A DNA stretch of 64,000 bases, from assembly GCF_963678635.1 (NCBI RefSeq), contig NC_087067.1, positions 25,429,547 through 25,493,546 of the forward strand, written 5' to 3'. The position numbers and the translations under genes are program-made. This stretch comes from Symsagittifera roscoffensis. Taxonomy: Eukaryota > Xenacoelomorpha > Acoela > Convolutidae. This document shows positions 22,801 to 37,800 of the stretch, in pieces. A model generated the notes under the pieces. That model was not told the DNA's origin. It did not search any database and saw only the letters and a program-made list of their open reading frames with translations. Position 1 is the stretch's first letter. Each line of letters opens with the position of its first letter.

Positions 22801-25800
22801 GGAATTTTTTTTCGGTACAGTGTACTGCTTCTTAGAGTTTTTTAAAAAGTGATTTCATGTTGTTTTAATATGTCAAAATTACGAACAGTTTCAAACAAAA
22901 AGAGTTTGGATTCCGGTATTTGTTATTCAAAAATACATACTTTCAAGTTTTTTACTGGTTCCTGTGTTTTTTAACTTTGCAGTCTCTTATGTATTTAGTC
23001 GGTTGATTGTAATATTAATTCGTTAGTGAATTTCATTGTATAATTTCCGCTTTGTTCCGTCAAAGTTCTCCAGTATTGGCTTTGCGTGCTTAGTTCTTTA
23101 AATTGCATTGAGATCTCTTTGTTTAACCAGAACTTTATCTCTCTTTTCGAACATGGCAGGTTCTGTTTTAAAATTTGTTTTCTCTACTTTAAGGTTTTTG
23201 GGTAATTCTTCGTTTATTCGATACATGCTGGATGATATTGTTATAATTTTACAACTAAAACCGTGATTTGATCGGTAGTTGGTAGTTGGGTAAAATGTTT
23301 TATGTTTTTGTCTTATATCTAGTTCTACATAAAAATTATATCAATTCTTTGGATTCGGCATTGGTAGTGTTTCTTCAAAATGTGTGCTTCTACATTAACT
23401 TCAGCTCAAGAGTAGTTTTTTTTCGTAAAAAAATTGTCTCTCCGAAATATGGTTTTTTTTGTTTCTCCATTGAAATTTGGTTACTTGTCGTTTTCTCGTG
23501 GCTGAATTTATTGGTAAATATGAAGAAAAATTAGACCACGATGTTTTTTTTTTCAGATTTCTCAGATATTAAAAAGGTCTTCTACTGATATGATGACACC
23601 AAAACATTTGCTTTTGGAGTATAATCATATAAATTACATCGTCTGTTGTTTAAACGCTCTGTCTTAGGCGGATAGGTTCTTAAAATGTCTTTGTCTAATG
23701 GTGATCTTAATTTTGCTATATTTTTCCTGGTCTCAATATATCTGCAGTTTTTTTCAGTAAAAGCGAGTTTGTTTTTCAAATTACTTTTTTCAAATAGTAA
23801 GAGTGATAGCCTGATACATCAAAGTGATCATATCATGATTTATTATTCCGAGCTGCGTATGGAGTGCAGAATATGTATGCTACAGTTGGTTTTTGTTTTT
23901 CAAACGAAAACAATTTGGTTTTTGGTTTTTTTATTCAAAAACACATGTTTTCACGTTTTTATTGTTTTCTGTTGTTTTCAACTGTGCAGCCTCTTTTGTA
24001 TTTGGCCGGTTGATTGTTATGATAATTTGTTCATGACTTTCATTCTATAATTTCCGCTTTGAGTATCAAATTCTCCAGTGTTGATTTTGCGTGCTTAGTT
24101 TTTTCAATTGCCTTGAGGTCGCTTTGTCCAGAATTTAATCTTTCTTTTCGAACCTTGCAGATTGTATCGTAAAAGTTTTTTTTATTTTTTTCACTATTTT
24201 TAAAGTTTTTGTGTAATTCTCCAATGATTCGGTACTAGCTGGTTGTTATTTTTGTAATTTTACAACTAAAATGTCCGATTTGATTGGTAATTGGTAGTTG
24301 GGTAGTAGGTTTTGTGTTTTTGTTTTAGGTGTATGCCTACTTCTGCATACAATTTAACTTAACGATTTGGATTCAGCATCGTAGTTGATGTGATAAAAAC
24401 GTTTCAAGTTTTTGTTTGTATCTTTTGAGGTATTAGTTTAGACAGTTATATGAAGATTCAACTTTTTTTCGACCGACATTGAACTTTTAATGTATGTTGG
24501 GGTTCAACAAATATCCATAGGGTTTTTGAAAAAAAGAAATCATCCGTTTTTTTTTTTAAATTTCAAATGTTTATATTAGTATTAGACATTTTTTTCAAGA
24601 AAATCCTCTTATCATGGAGTTGATTTCGTTTACTGACTTCATTTCCAGTTAAAACTGATCTAATTAGTGTTTCTTCGAAATGTGCGCTTCTACATTAACT
24701 TCAGCTCAAGAATAATTTTTTTTCGTCAGAGAAATTATTCTCCGAAATATTATTTTTTTGTTTCTGTATTGAAATTTGGTTACTTGTCGTTTTCTCGTGG
24801 CTGAATTTATTAGCAAAAATCAAGAAAGATTGGACAACGATATTTTTTTTCTCAGAAGTTAAAAAGGTCTTCTACTGATATGATGAGACCAAAACATTTG
24901 CTTTTGGAGTATAATCATATAAATTACATCGTCTGTTGTTTAAACTCTCTATCTTCGGCGGGATAAGTTCGTAAATTGTCTTTGTCTAATTCTGATCTTA
25001 ATTTTACTATATTTTTTTCTGAGCTCAATATATCTGCACTTTTTCCAAAAAAAGCGAGTTTATTTTTCAATTTACTTTTTTCAAATGATATATGATAGAT
25101 TAAAGGTCTCAATATCATGATTCTTCGTTCCGAACTGCGTGTGGAGTGCGGAACATTTATGCCCAAAATAAATTTTGCTGCTTAAATTTGCTACTTTGGC
25201 CAACTAAGAATTATGAATGGTCAATAAATTGCTGTCTCATAACAGTTATAAGCAGCGGATAAAATATTTCCTTAATGAAATACATAACTTCGTAATTCAA
25301 TTCTGATACCGTGAGGGTATGAATTGATTTACAAAATAAGAATCACGTTTTTTTATCAAGTTTCCCAGCAAAAACGTTTTAATTACCCTTTAATTGCAGT
25401 TGATATACTTAAGCTCTTTACCCTGATATACGAGCAGTTTTTTGTGGTGATTAGTTATAGATCATGATTGGTTACTACTCAACACTTCATAATTTTCAAT
25501 ATAAATAACTAAAAAACAAAAAATCAAGTGAAATAGAAACAGAACGCCAATCAGGTCTCATTATTTTAATGATGCGTTCAGCTAAGAAAATAACATCTAA
25601 GCGCCTAATTGATAATTTTGATCAGTTCAGTGTTTTTGCATCAATTCATTGAATATTTCATCTTTTGTTAGCGTGATTATCAATTTTTATTTAAGTCTAC
25701 TGAATAAACTTAGCTCGTAAAATTTAGATTTTAATTAAGCTTGGCGCATATTAAGATTTAATCATGATACTCAAGTTAGCCTCAAAAACCGAAGAAAATT

Positions 25801-28800
25801 AGTTTATTTGTAGTGTATATGATTCTCATATTTTTCTGTTAGTTACCACTATGACCGAATGCCATTATTTTGTTTATGAAAACAGCTAAAAATGCTCTGA
25901 TAGTTGAATGGCTACAAATACAGGGGCGGATCTAAAGTTTTCTCCAGATAAGGGGGGTATTTGGATTCAAATTGATTTTCAAAGCTCTCTTAATTCTTTT
26001 AAATTGAGTTTGGGTTATTATACCAGCTGCACACATAAAACTAAAGCTAAATTATATGCCTGGACGGAAATCCTACAGAGCATTTTTTGTCATCGAGTAG
26101 AGTTTCGGGACTGAAGTAAGAAAAACAGTTAGTAAAAGTCTCGAATCTTCTTTAAGCAGGCAAAAGAACAACTTACAGATTCTCATAAAGGTGAATGTTA
26201 GCTTTTCATGGATATTTCCAGGTATCAAAAATGGTGTTTTAAGTAATTGAAAGCCTGCACATCTCTAACAGAAAGCAATCTTTGCTTAGCATAAAACCTC
26301 GTATTTGCAATATTGCTTTCCGCTTTGCTCCTTGAGAGCGGTTGAACGCCCTCTCCTCGCCCCCTCAACCCGTTATTGGCTTAACTATAATTAGTTTTTC
26401 GCAGTTTCAGCGTATGGCAGTATTTTTCACAAAAATGTGTGTTTCTCGAGAGCAGTTTTTCTAATTCTTAAAAAATAGTGCAAGAAATAGTCTGCGATTT
26501 TTATTTTTTGGGAGTTTTCTTTCAACACGAACATAAAAACAGAAAAAACATGATTTGCATGAATCGGTTTTGATTATGTTTACCTCATCAAATTCAGACA
26601 TTGTAAGCCAACTTTCGATACATTCCGGTCGTCAAATGTGAACGTAACACAGAGAAAAAAACTGAACAAAGAAAAGACTTCAGTTCTTTGTTCCAGTAGC
26701 AGAATCTTATTTTTTTCCCGATTCCGAGTTTTGAGTCCAAAAAACGGGTTTTTATCTGGGATCAATCGTACAATCTTCACCTTAAGGCAAAAAGTTATAT
26801 CAAAAGAAGACTCCTACACAGCTCAAAAAAGTACTGAAAAAGTAAAATCTTCAAAAAACTTCTATGAGAGTGTATTCTCGCTTTACATTTAAAAAGGTCC
26901 TTTTTACTTTATAAAACTCAACATCTTTGCTGAAGAACAAATTTCAAAAACTTTGCGCAATATATGGAGATTTTTATCATTCTAGAATTTTTTTGAGCTA
27001 GCTATGTAAGAGGCTTCTTTATAAATCATTATATTTTTGTTCAATAGCCAAAAAACGTCATTTTACTATATGAAATTCCATTTTAATTAATCTTTGATCC
27101 TTTTGCGCAAACTTTAATCTTGTACAGTTTTGTTGTTTTACAACTTTGAGGTTTTAATCACTTTTGAGGTTTTAATCTTCTACAGCTTTGTTGCTGCATA
27201 TCAGATTCAAGAAAATTCAAATTAAGTATAATTTTATTGTTTATATATTATGACTCATAGATTTAGCGTAATTTTTGATTGTTTAAATCAGCTTAAATGA
27301 CCCAATTTTGGGGTAGTGTTTTTGCCCGAAAACCGCAAAATAAATTGCATAACAAAAATTTTGGCAAAATTTTAAGCAACTTTGCTCTGGAATATTTTTG
27401 TGTAACCTCAACTCACTTTGAGAAAAATCCGTTTGAAGTTTCAAGTTTTGTTCATTCTCTCCGGATAATTGAAATCAGCAAGGTAGTAACAGTCATTGAG
27501 AGTTGGCTGTTTCTAGTTACTGAAAAAAAAACGATTAAATTGCTCATTTCCGTTGCTTGATATAATGATAAAGACGATAAACTTGTTTTGAAAAAACTAT
27601 ACTTTCTGTTTTAGCTACCCAATCGTCATTGAATCAAAATAGTAAGTTTCATGAAATCCAGAAATGACCAATTAGCAATTAGTTGTATTTTGAAAATAAT
27701 TAACAACATTGTCTGCAAATGCCTGATCTGCAATTTCTTGTGAAATTAAGATTTTGTTTCAGCAACATATTCAGAGTCTTATTAATGATATAATTTTTAA
27801 ACAATTTGCCGAGTTCAAAAAAAAGCAAACATTTTCTTAAAAAATTGAAAAACGGTAAAACTTATTCCATCAGTACGCTGACAATTTGAATGTTTTAATG
27901 TGCCAAATAGCATTTTCATTCAAGCAAAAAAAGATTTGATGGTTTTTGGCAAGGCTGGTTGTTCAATTGTCTAAAAAATTAATTAATTTTTGTTTCTGCA
28001 TCAGAATTGCTCTACTACCCAAATACTACTTTTGAGAAGAAAACTTTTTAGCCGAACAAAAAACTTTACCATCGCTGAGAAAATATATCAAAAGTTGATA
28101 GACTATATATGTAAAACATAGTTTACCCTGAATCAGTTTTTGATTAAACATTCATCAATTTTCTGTTTCAGCCACAGAGTCACCCTTTTATCCAACTAGT
28201 AAGCTTTTAAGATAATTTTAAGTCTCGGGTCAATTTGAAAACTTCAGTTTTTGCTGATACTAACATCAATGAACGGAATTGCTGAACTCAAAATTGAAAG
28301 AAAAACTTTCATCTTTTTGTTTATGTAAGAGAGTCGTCATTTTATTGGAATTTGAGTTTGATGAAATATATACATAAGCAGGAAAAATAATTTTTGTTGT
28401 TTAGATAAAATATATACAATTACAACACCAATATCTGCAATAAAGAATCTTGATTTGCTTTTTCACACCCCGCACCCCGTACCCCTAGTGTTTTTTAAGC
28501 ATCAACAATTGTGCTACAGAATTTTCCTTTTGTGTTATTAACAGGTTTGTGCAAAAGCAATTATTAAAATATAAAAATCACTGCAAAAAAATTAATTTCG
28601 AAACTATTGCAGAACGCGATATGCAAGCTGTTACTTTTTGGTTTCGACCAAAATGTTGTAACTCACATAGACCTTTCAATTCACTTTGGATTCCAGTATA
28701 AGAATGCTCTTCTATGCGACTTGTAAGTCTGAGCAGAAAAAAGTTCAGCTGAACATAAAACTTCAAGGTTTCGAAATAAAAAATATTCAAAAAAATATAA

Positions 28801-31800
28801 AAAATTTCGAACCAAAATATTCTATAACTTTTATGATTGATATGAAATTTTACATGCGCTCAAAAACTGTCAAGAACAAAACAAAAAATATCCAAATCAC
28901 CGAGTTTTCTAAATAATGAGTTTAAAAAATTGTATTAAAAAATAGGTGAGTATTCACTAAGAAAACAGTATCTGCACTGTCTGATAATATTTTGCTTTTT
29001 CCTATTCATTAATGCTTCAGAGTCAAAGTTGTCATTTTAATCAATTAATAAGTCAGAACACAACGCTGGTCGACGTTTCGTTTTTTAATCAATTTTTGAG
29101 AAAATTCTCTGCACCACTTTGGCAAAGCATTGTAAGCGCATGCAGTTTTTTTGATTTTATTGAAAAAAATTCCAAGCAAACAGACCACTTAATGAAATCG
29201 AAATAATTGAATTTAGAAAAATCTCATCGAAAATGAAAAATGTTGGAATTTATGTTTTCATCTGCTCTGCGAGATAGTGAGACCTTAAACTTTGAAGCCA
29301 GTAACTGCTTCAGCGTCAGAACAACTAAACAGTTAAATTAAAGGGAAATAAAACCATTCTCATTTTTCTGGTTAGTTGAGAAAAAAATATCTCCACTAAA
29401 AAAATGTAGGCGAGATGTACCAACTTTTGATTCTACATCAATCAATTTTGTTTCAACAACTGTTTTTAATTCATCGAAAAGGGGAATTTTTTTAATCAAT
29501 TTTCTTGAACTTGGTTAAAAGCGCTGAAAAAACACTTCATTTTGTATCGACGCCTTTTTTCAAACTGACTTATTGGATAAAATAACAATTATGTTACAGC
29601 TGCTCGTTGTATTTTTCATTATTTTTAAGAAAAAGGGATTATTAAGTGAAAACAGTTGCCGTTTTATCTATATAATGAATTCATTAAAAATAAAAATTGA
29701 GTCAACAGATAACTTTATATTAACACTGAAAAAGTTTGTTTGCAATGCCCAATGTGATTTTGCTCATTCTGAACCCATTTATGTTTCACCAACAAATTTG
29801 TCATTTTATCCAATTAAACAAAGTCGCTGGTGTACCTCTGATTTTTTCCTAAATCATTTTTTTTGCATATATCCATTGCAAAATTTTGTCGGTGCGATGT
29901 ACGCGAAAACTTTTTTCCGATTTTCTCGAAGCTTTATTATAATCGAAACAGAAAACTTGATAAAATCTAATTGATTGAATGGGAAAAAAATTATCCAAAA
30001 CATTTTTTTTTTTTCAATTTTAAAGCTTGTATCTACTTTACTAGCTATCAAGTTAATAAAATAATCAGTCATTTTTGTCTTAGCGTCAGAATCATTTCTT
30101 TATCCAAACAGTAAGTTTAAGGAGAACAAAATCAATCAACCTTTTCATTCAAAAAATTGTTCAAAAATGAAAAAAATAAGTAAGAGTGTGCCAAAATTGA
30201 TTATATTCTAATCAGCTATATGTTTCAGCCACTGAATCACAGTTTTTTTTTCAGATAGTGAGTTCAATAAAACAAAGAAATGAGTTAATAAATAAATTTG
30301 CGTTCACTTAAAAAAATAATATTTGCAGGTTTGCTTATCTTGTGCTCATTTTCATCCAAATTACGCTTCAGCGACAAAATTGTCAACATATCATCATTTG
30401 ATTATAGGCGGTATCAAAATTTGATTATGCGTTATCAGTTAAATGCTTCAACAACCGAATTGCCGTTTTATCTAAATAAGTAGTTCAATACATTAATAAA
30501 ATGAAGTAACAGACACATTGTTTTCTTCTAGAAAGAAGTGATTAGCAATGCCTGATATAATTTTGTTAATTCATAACTCAATTATGTTTCAGCAACTGAA
30601 TGATCACTTTACTCAGATAGTAATTTTAAACAAAGTCGCTCATTAACTTTTGTTTTTTTTTGGCAGTTTTTGAGAAGATCCGCTGAATAACTTTGAGAAA
30701 ATCCGGCAAAACATTGAGAAAAACAAAACCAAACAATCAAATTTTATGGTAGATGAGAAAGTATATCAATACGAAAAAAGTATGCGTTTACATTTAATTG
30801 TATGATAATCATTCATATAATTCAGCAACTGAACCGCCGTTATATTTAATTAGTGAGTTCATTAAAATTATCAAAGTGAATGAACAGTTACATTGTTTAC
30901 ACCCCAAAAACTGGGATATGCAAGATTTGATTTATTTTTGCTCATTCATAACTTAATTATGTTTCAGCAACCGAATCATCATTTTACCCATTTAGTCAAA
31001 TTTTAAAAAAACGTTCATTAACTAATGGTTATTTACCTAACTTTTGAGGAAATCCATTGCACAATTCTGGCCAAAAAGTTACGCGTTCTTTTCTTCCTGT
31101 TTTTATAGGAAAGTTTTTCAGTCTAAACAGACCGTTTGATAAGTTTGAATTAACTGAATAAAAAAAATTAACTAAAAGTAAAATGGGTTTGAAATTGATG
31201 TTTTCATCTGCTCTGCTAACAATTGAATTCTGAAATTCCTGAGGCAATTTCTGATTCGGCGTCAAAAATGCCATTCGATCCAAACAGTAAGTTTACGGGA
31301 TTTAAATCAACTGTCAAAACTTGTTAGTTAAGAAATTAATTCGCATTCGAAAACTAATATAGCAGGGCTGTACCAACGTTTGATTATTCGTTATTCAATT
31401 ATATGTTTCAGCAACCAAATCGCCGTTTTACCCATTTAGTAAGTTCAAACAGTCGGTCAAAAAACCTCTGGTTTGTTCTATTAATTTTTGAGAAAATCTA
31501 TTGCAAAGTTCTGGCTAAGTTTTCTTAAGATTGTTTTGGCTCCTGAACTTGTCGAATTTTTTTTAAGTCTAAGCAGACAGGTTGATGAAATTGAATTAAC
31601 TCAACTAAGAAATTCATCTCATCTAAGATGAAAGAAGATTTGAAAATGAAGCTTACATCTACTCTGCTAGCTTTTGAAATCTGAAATTAATAAAGCAACT
31701 TCTGCTTCAGCATCCGAATTGCCTTTCGACCCAAACACTAAGCTTAAGAAACTGTACATCAAAACTTGTAAGTAGAGATTATTTTTCGCAACTGAAAACA

Positions 31801-34800
31801 ATAGAAGGGCTGTACCAACAATTGATTGTTCGTTAATCAGTTATCTATTTCATCAACCGAATCGCCGTTTTACCCATTTAGTAAGTTCAAACAAAGTCTC
31901 TTAATAAATTCTGGTTTGTTTTTTAGTTTGTGATAAAATCCATTGCAAAACTCTGGTCAAATTTTTACGAATATTTTTCCTGATATAATCGAAAAAATTT
32001 CAGTCGAAACAGACTATTTGATGAAGGCAAATGAACGCAACTAGGAAAATCATTCATCCAAAATGAAAAAAGATTTGAACTTTTTGTTTCCATCTACTCT
32101 GCTAGCTTTTGAAGTCTGAAATTAATAAGACAAATTCTGCTTCAGCATTTGAAACAAACAGTAAAAATTAAGGCGAACTACATCAGCCGTCAAAATTTCT
32201 CATATGAGAAACTTATCAGCAATTGAAAAAAAGAAGGGCTGAACGAACTTTTGATTATTCTTTAAAAAATTATCTCTTTCAGCAACTGAATCGCCGTTAT
32301 ACTCATTTAAAAAGTTCAAACAAAAGTCAATCTATAATTTGTAGTTTGTTTTCAACGTTTTCGAGAAAAACAATTGCAACACTTTTGCAAAGCATTGTAT
32401 GCAAACGTAACTTCCTATTTTTTAAACTATTTTGAAGCCGAAGCAGATCGTTTAGGGAAATAAAAAATATTCTCTCAGTAAAAATGAAAATGAATTGAAA
32501 TTAGATTGGTTGTTTTCGTTTTCTTTGATAGCTATTGAAATAACAAAAATTTAAATCAAATTTTGCTTCAGCGTCAGAAACGCACTTCTATGCAAACAGT
32601 GTGTCTGAAAACAATTAAATCAAACTATTGAATTTTTTTGTTAGATGTTAAAATATATCGCAATTGAAAAAAAGCAGGTTTTTACCAATTTTTGATTATT
32701 CGTTAATCAGTTATATGTTTCAGCAACCGAATCACCGTTTTACCCATTTAGTAAGTTCAAACAAAATCACTCATTAACATCTGGTTTGCTTGTTTTTTTT
32801 CAAGATAAACCATTGCACAACCATGGCAAACCTTTGTATACAAATGTATTTTCCTTATGGTTTTTGGCCAATTTTGAAGCGGAAACAGACCGTTCAATGA
32901 AATAAAAAATAATCGAAGAAAAAAGTTTCAGTGAAAAAGAAAACTTAACTGAAATTGGATCGGATGCTTTCATTTGGTCTGGTAGCTGTTGAATTGTTAA
33001 AAATTAATATCAGTTTCTGCTTCAGCGTCAGAATCGCCCTTCTATGCAAACAGTGAGTTTGAAAATAATTAAATCAAACTATTGAACTTTTTTGTTAGAT
33101 GTTAAAATATATCGCAATTGAAAAAAGCTGGTTTTTACTATCTTTGATTATTCGTTAATCAGTTATATGTTGCAGCAACCGAATCACCGTTTTACCCATT
33201 TAGTAAGTTCAAACAAAATCACTCATTAACTTCTGGTCTGCTTGTTTTTTTTTCGAGATAAACCATTGCACAACCTTGGCAAACCATTGTATGCAAATGT
33301 ATTTTCCTGATGGTCTTTTGTCAAATTTGAAGCCGTAACAGACCGTTCAATGAAATAAAAATAATCGAAGAAAAACATCCCATTGAAAAAGAAAACTTAA
33401 TTGAAGTTGGATCGGATGCTTTCATTTGCTCCGGTAGCGATTGAGTTGTTAAAAATCATAATAAATTTCTGCTTCAGCGTCAGAATCGCCCTTCTATGCA
33501 AACAGTGAGTTTGAAAAAAAATAAATCAATCGATTGAACTTTTTGTTGGATGTTAAAATAGATAGCAAATGAAAAAAGCAGTTCATACCAACGTTTGAAT
33601 ATTCGTTAATCAGTTATATGTTTCAGCGACCGAATCACCGTTTTACCCATTTAGTAAGTCCAAACCAAATCACTCATTAACTTCTGCTTTGCTTGTTTTT
33701 TTTTCGAGAAAAACCATTGCACAATCTTGGCAAAATATTGTTTGCAAATGTATTTTCCTTATGGTTTTTGGCCATTTTGAAGCCGAAACAGACCGTTCAA
33801 TGAAATAAGAATCATAAAAGAAAAACGTCTCAGTGAAAAAGAAAATTTAATTGAACCCGGATTGGATGCTTTCATTTGCTCCGGTAGTTTTGAATTGTTA
33901 AAAATCATTATAAATTTCTGCTTCAGCGTCAAAATCGCCCTTCTATGCAAACAGTGAGTTTGAAAAAAAATTAAATCAAACGATTGAACTTTTTGTCGGA
34001 TGTTAAAATAGATAGCAATGAAAAAAGCAATTCTTACCAACGTTTGATTATTCGTTAATCAGTTATATGTTTCAGCGACCGAATCAACGTTTTATCCATT
34101 TAGAAAGTTCAAACAAAATCACTCATTAACTTCTGCTTTGCTTGTTTGTTTTTTCGAGAAAAACCATTGCACAATCTTGGCAAAATTTTGTTTGCAAATG
34201 TATTTTCCTGATGTTTTTTGGCCATTTTGAAGCCGAAACAGACCGTTCAATGAAATAAAAATCATAAAAGAAAAAACTCTCATTGAAAAAGAAAACTTAA
34301 TTGAACCTGGATCGGATGCTTTCATTTGCTCCGGTAGTTTTGAATTGTTAAAAATCATTATAATTTTCTGCTTCAGCGTCAGAATCGCCCTTCTATACAA
34401 TTGAAAAAAGCAGGTTTTTACCAATGTTTGACTATTCGTTAATCAGTTATATGTTTCAGCAACCGAATCGCCGTTTTACCCATTTTGTAAGTGCAAACAA
34501 AATCACTCATTAACATCTGATTTGCTTTTTTTTGAGATAAAACATTGCACAACCTTGGCGAACCATTGTATGCAAAAGTATTTTCCTGATGGTTTTTGGC
34601 CAAATTTGAAGCCGTAACACGTAACAGACCGTTCAATGAAATAAAAATAATCGAAGAAAAACGTCTCATTGAAAAAGAAAAACCAAATTAATTGAACCTG
34701 GATCGGATGCTTTCATTGGCTCCGGTAGCGATTGAGTTATTAAAAATCATTATAATTTTCTGCTTCAGCGTCAGAATCGCCCTTCAATGCAAACAGTGAG

Positions 34801-37800
34801 TTTGAAAAAAATTAAATCAAACAATTGAATTTTTTTTGTTAGATGTTGAAATATATCGCAATTGAAAAAAGCAGGTTTTTACCAATGTTTGGTTATTCGT
34901 TAATCAGTTATATGTTTCAGCAACCGAATCGCCGTTTTACCCATTTTGTAAGTGCAAACAAAATCACTCATTAACATCTGATTAGCTTTTTTTTTTTCGA
35001 GATAAAACCTTGCACAACCTTGGCGAACCATTGTATGCAAAAGTATTTTCCTGATGGTTTTTGGCCAAATTTGAAGCCGTAACAGACCGTTCAATGAAAT
35101 AAAAATAATCGAAGAAAAACGTCTCATTGAAAAAGAAAAACCAAATTAATTGAACCTGGATCGGATGCTTTCATTTGCTCCGGTAGCGACTGAGTTGTTA
35201 AAAATCATTATAAACTTCTGCTTCAGCGTCAGAGTCGCCCTTCTATGCAAACAGTGAGTTTGAAAAAAATTAAATTAAACGATTGAACTTTTTGTTGGAT
35301 GTTAAAATAGATAGCAATGAAAAAAGCAGTTCTTACCAACGTTTGAATATTCGTTAATCAGTTATATGTTTCAGCGACCGAATCAAAGTTTTATCCATTT
35401 AGTAAGTTCAAACAAAATCACTCATTAACTTCTGCTTTGCTTGTTTTTTTTTCGAGAAAAACCATTGCACAATCTTGGCAAAATATTGTATGAAAAAGTA
35501 TTTTCCTGATGGTTTTTGGCCATTTGGAAGCCGAAACAGACCATTCAATGAAATAAAAATCATAAAAGAAAAACGTCTCATTGAAAAAAAAAACCTAATT
35601 GAACCTGGATCGGATGCTTTCATTTGCTCCGGTAGTTTTGAATTGTTAAAAATCATTAAAAATTTCTGCTTCAGCATCAGAATCGCCCTTCTATGCAAAC
35701 AGTGAGTTTGAAAAAAATTAAATCAAACGATTGAACTTTTTGTTGGATGTTAAAATAGATAGCAATGAAAAAAGCAGTTCTTACCAACGTTTGAATATTC
35801 GTTAATCAGTTAAATGTTTCAGCGACCGAATCAACGTTTTATCCATTTAGTAAGTTCCAACAAAATCACTCATTAACTTCTGCTTTGCTTGTTTTTTTTT
35901 CGAGAAAAACCATTGCACAATCATGGCAAAGTATTGTATGCAAATGTATTTTCCTGATGGTTTTTGTCCATTTTGAAGCCGAAACAGACCGTTCAATGAA
36001 ATAAAAATCATAAAAGAAAAACGTCTCATTGAAAAAGAAAACTTAATTGAACCTGGATTGGATGCTTTCATTTGCTCCGGTAGCTTTGAATTGTTAAAAA
36101 TCATTATAATTTTCTGCTTCAGCGTCAGAATCGCCCTTCAATGCAAACAGTGAGTTTGAAAAAAATTAAATCAAACAATTGAATTTTTTTTTGTTAGATG
36201 TTAAAATATATCGCAATTGAAAAAAGCAGGTTTTTACCAATGTTTGACTATTCGTTAATCAGTTATATATTTCAGCAACCGAATCGCCGTTTTACCCTTT
36301 TTGTAAGTGCAAACAAAATCACTCATTAACATCTGATTTGCTTTTTTTTCGAGATAAAACATTGCACAACCTTGGCAAACCATTGTATGCAAATGTATTT
36401 TCCTGATGGTTTTTGGCCGAATTTGAAGCCGTAACAGACCGTTCAATGAAATAAAAATAATCGAAGAAAAACGTCACATTGAAAAAGAAAAACCAAATTA
36501 ATTGAACCTGGATCGGGTGCTTTCATTTGCTCCGGTAAAGATTGAGTTTTTAAAAATCATTATAAACTTCTGCTTCAGCGTCAGAATCGCCCTTCTATGC
36601 AAACAGTGAGCTTGAAATAAAATAAATCAATCGATTGAACTTTTTGTTGGATGTTAAAATAGATAGCAAATGAAAAAAGCAGTTCTTACCAACATTTGAA
36701 TATTTGTTAATCAGTTATATGTTTCAGCGACCGAATCACCGTTTTACCCATTAAGTAAGTTCAAACCAAATCACTCATTAACTTCTGCTTTGCTTGTTTT
36801 TTTTTTTTGAGAAAAACCATTGCACAATCTTGGCAAAATATTGTATGCAAATGTATTTTCCTGTTGGTTTTTGGCCATTTTGAAGCCGAAACAGACCGTT
36901 CAATGAAATAAACATCATAAAAAAATGCCTCAGTGAAAAAGAAAAACCTAATTAATTGAACTTGGATCGGATGCTTTCATTTGCTCCGGTAGTTTTGAAT
37001 TTAAAAATCATTATAAACTTCTGCTTCAGCGTCAGAATTGCCCTTCTATGCAAACAGTGAACTTGAAAAAAAATAAATCAATCGATTGACCTTTTTGTTG
37101 GATGTTAAAATAGATAGCAAATGAAAAAAGCAGTTCTTACCAACATTTGAATATTCGTTAATCAGTTATATGTTTCAGCGACCGAATCACCGTTTTACCA
37201 ATTTGGTAAGTTCAAACAAAATCACTCATTGACTTCTGCTTTGCTTGTTTTTTTTCGAGAAAAACCATTGCACAATCTTGGCAAAATATTGTATGCAAAT
37301 GTATCTTCCTGATAGTTTTTGGCCATTTTGAAGCCGAAACAGACCGTTCAATGAAATAAACATCATAAAAAAAAACGTCTCATTGAAAAAGAGAAACCAA
37401 ATTAATTGAACCTGGATCGGATGCTTTCATTTGCTCCGGTAAAGATTGAGTTGTTAAAAATCATTATAAACTTCTGTTTCAGCGTCAGAATTGCCCTTCT
37501 ATGCAAACAGTAAACTTGAAAAAAAATAAATCAATCGATTGACCTTTTTGTTGGATGTTAAAATAGATAGCAAATGAAAAAAGCAGTTCTTACCAACATT
37601 TGAATATTCGTTAATCAGTTATATGTTTCAGCGACCGAATCACCGTTTTACCAATTTAGTAAGTTCAAACAAAATCACTCATTGACTTCTGCTTTGCTTG
37701 TTTTTTTTTCGAGAAAAACCATTGCACAATCTTGGCAAAATATTGTATGCAAATGTATCTTCCTGATAGTTTTTGGCCATTTTGAAGCCGAAACAGACCG

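Larger units (their letters stand above)
27763..32310 (+). pseudogene. Relic microexons of the 5' flank of the array
   Basis: Between the intact microexons of this part lie copies that cannot work. 27763 has an in-frame TAA and no donor. 27999 has lost its acceptor. 29021 has a TAA and an ATAAGT donor. 29314 is shortened to 18 nt with a weak GTTAAA donor. About 29790 has lost its acceptor. 30229 is lengthened to 29 nt, a frameshift. About 30372 has no donor. 30452 has both splice sites lost. 30593 has a TGA. 30968 encodes TESSFYPF but has the poor donor GTCAAA. 31260 and 31854 have lost the acceptor AG. 31711 has a CTAAGC donor. About 32142 is truncated. 32283 has an AAAAGT donor. Introns here are irregular in length, so the duplication is older than in the core. 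Confidence 0.75.

Noticed and set aside
29573-29974. 133-codon plus-strand frame
   Set aside because: It lies between relic microexons, includes one relic (near 29790), and has the same AT-driven composition as intron sequence.
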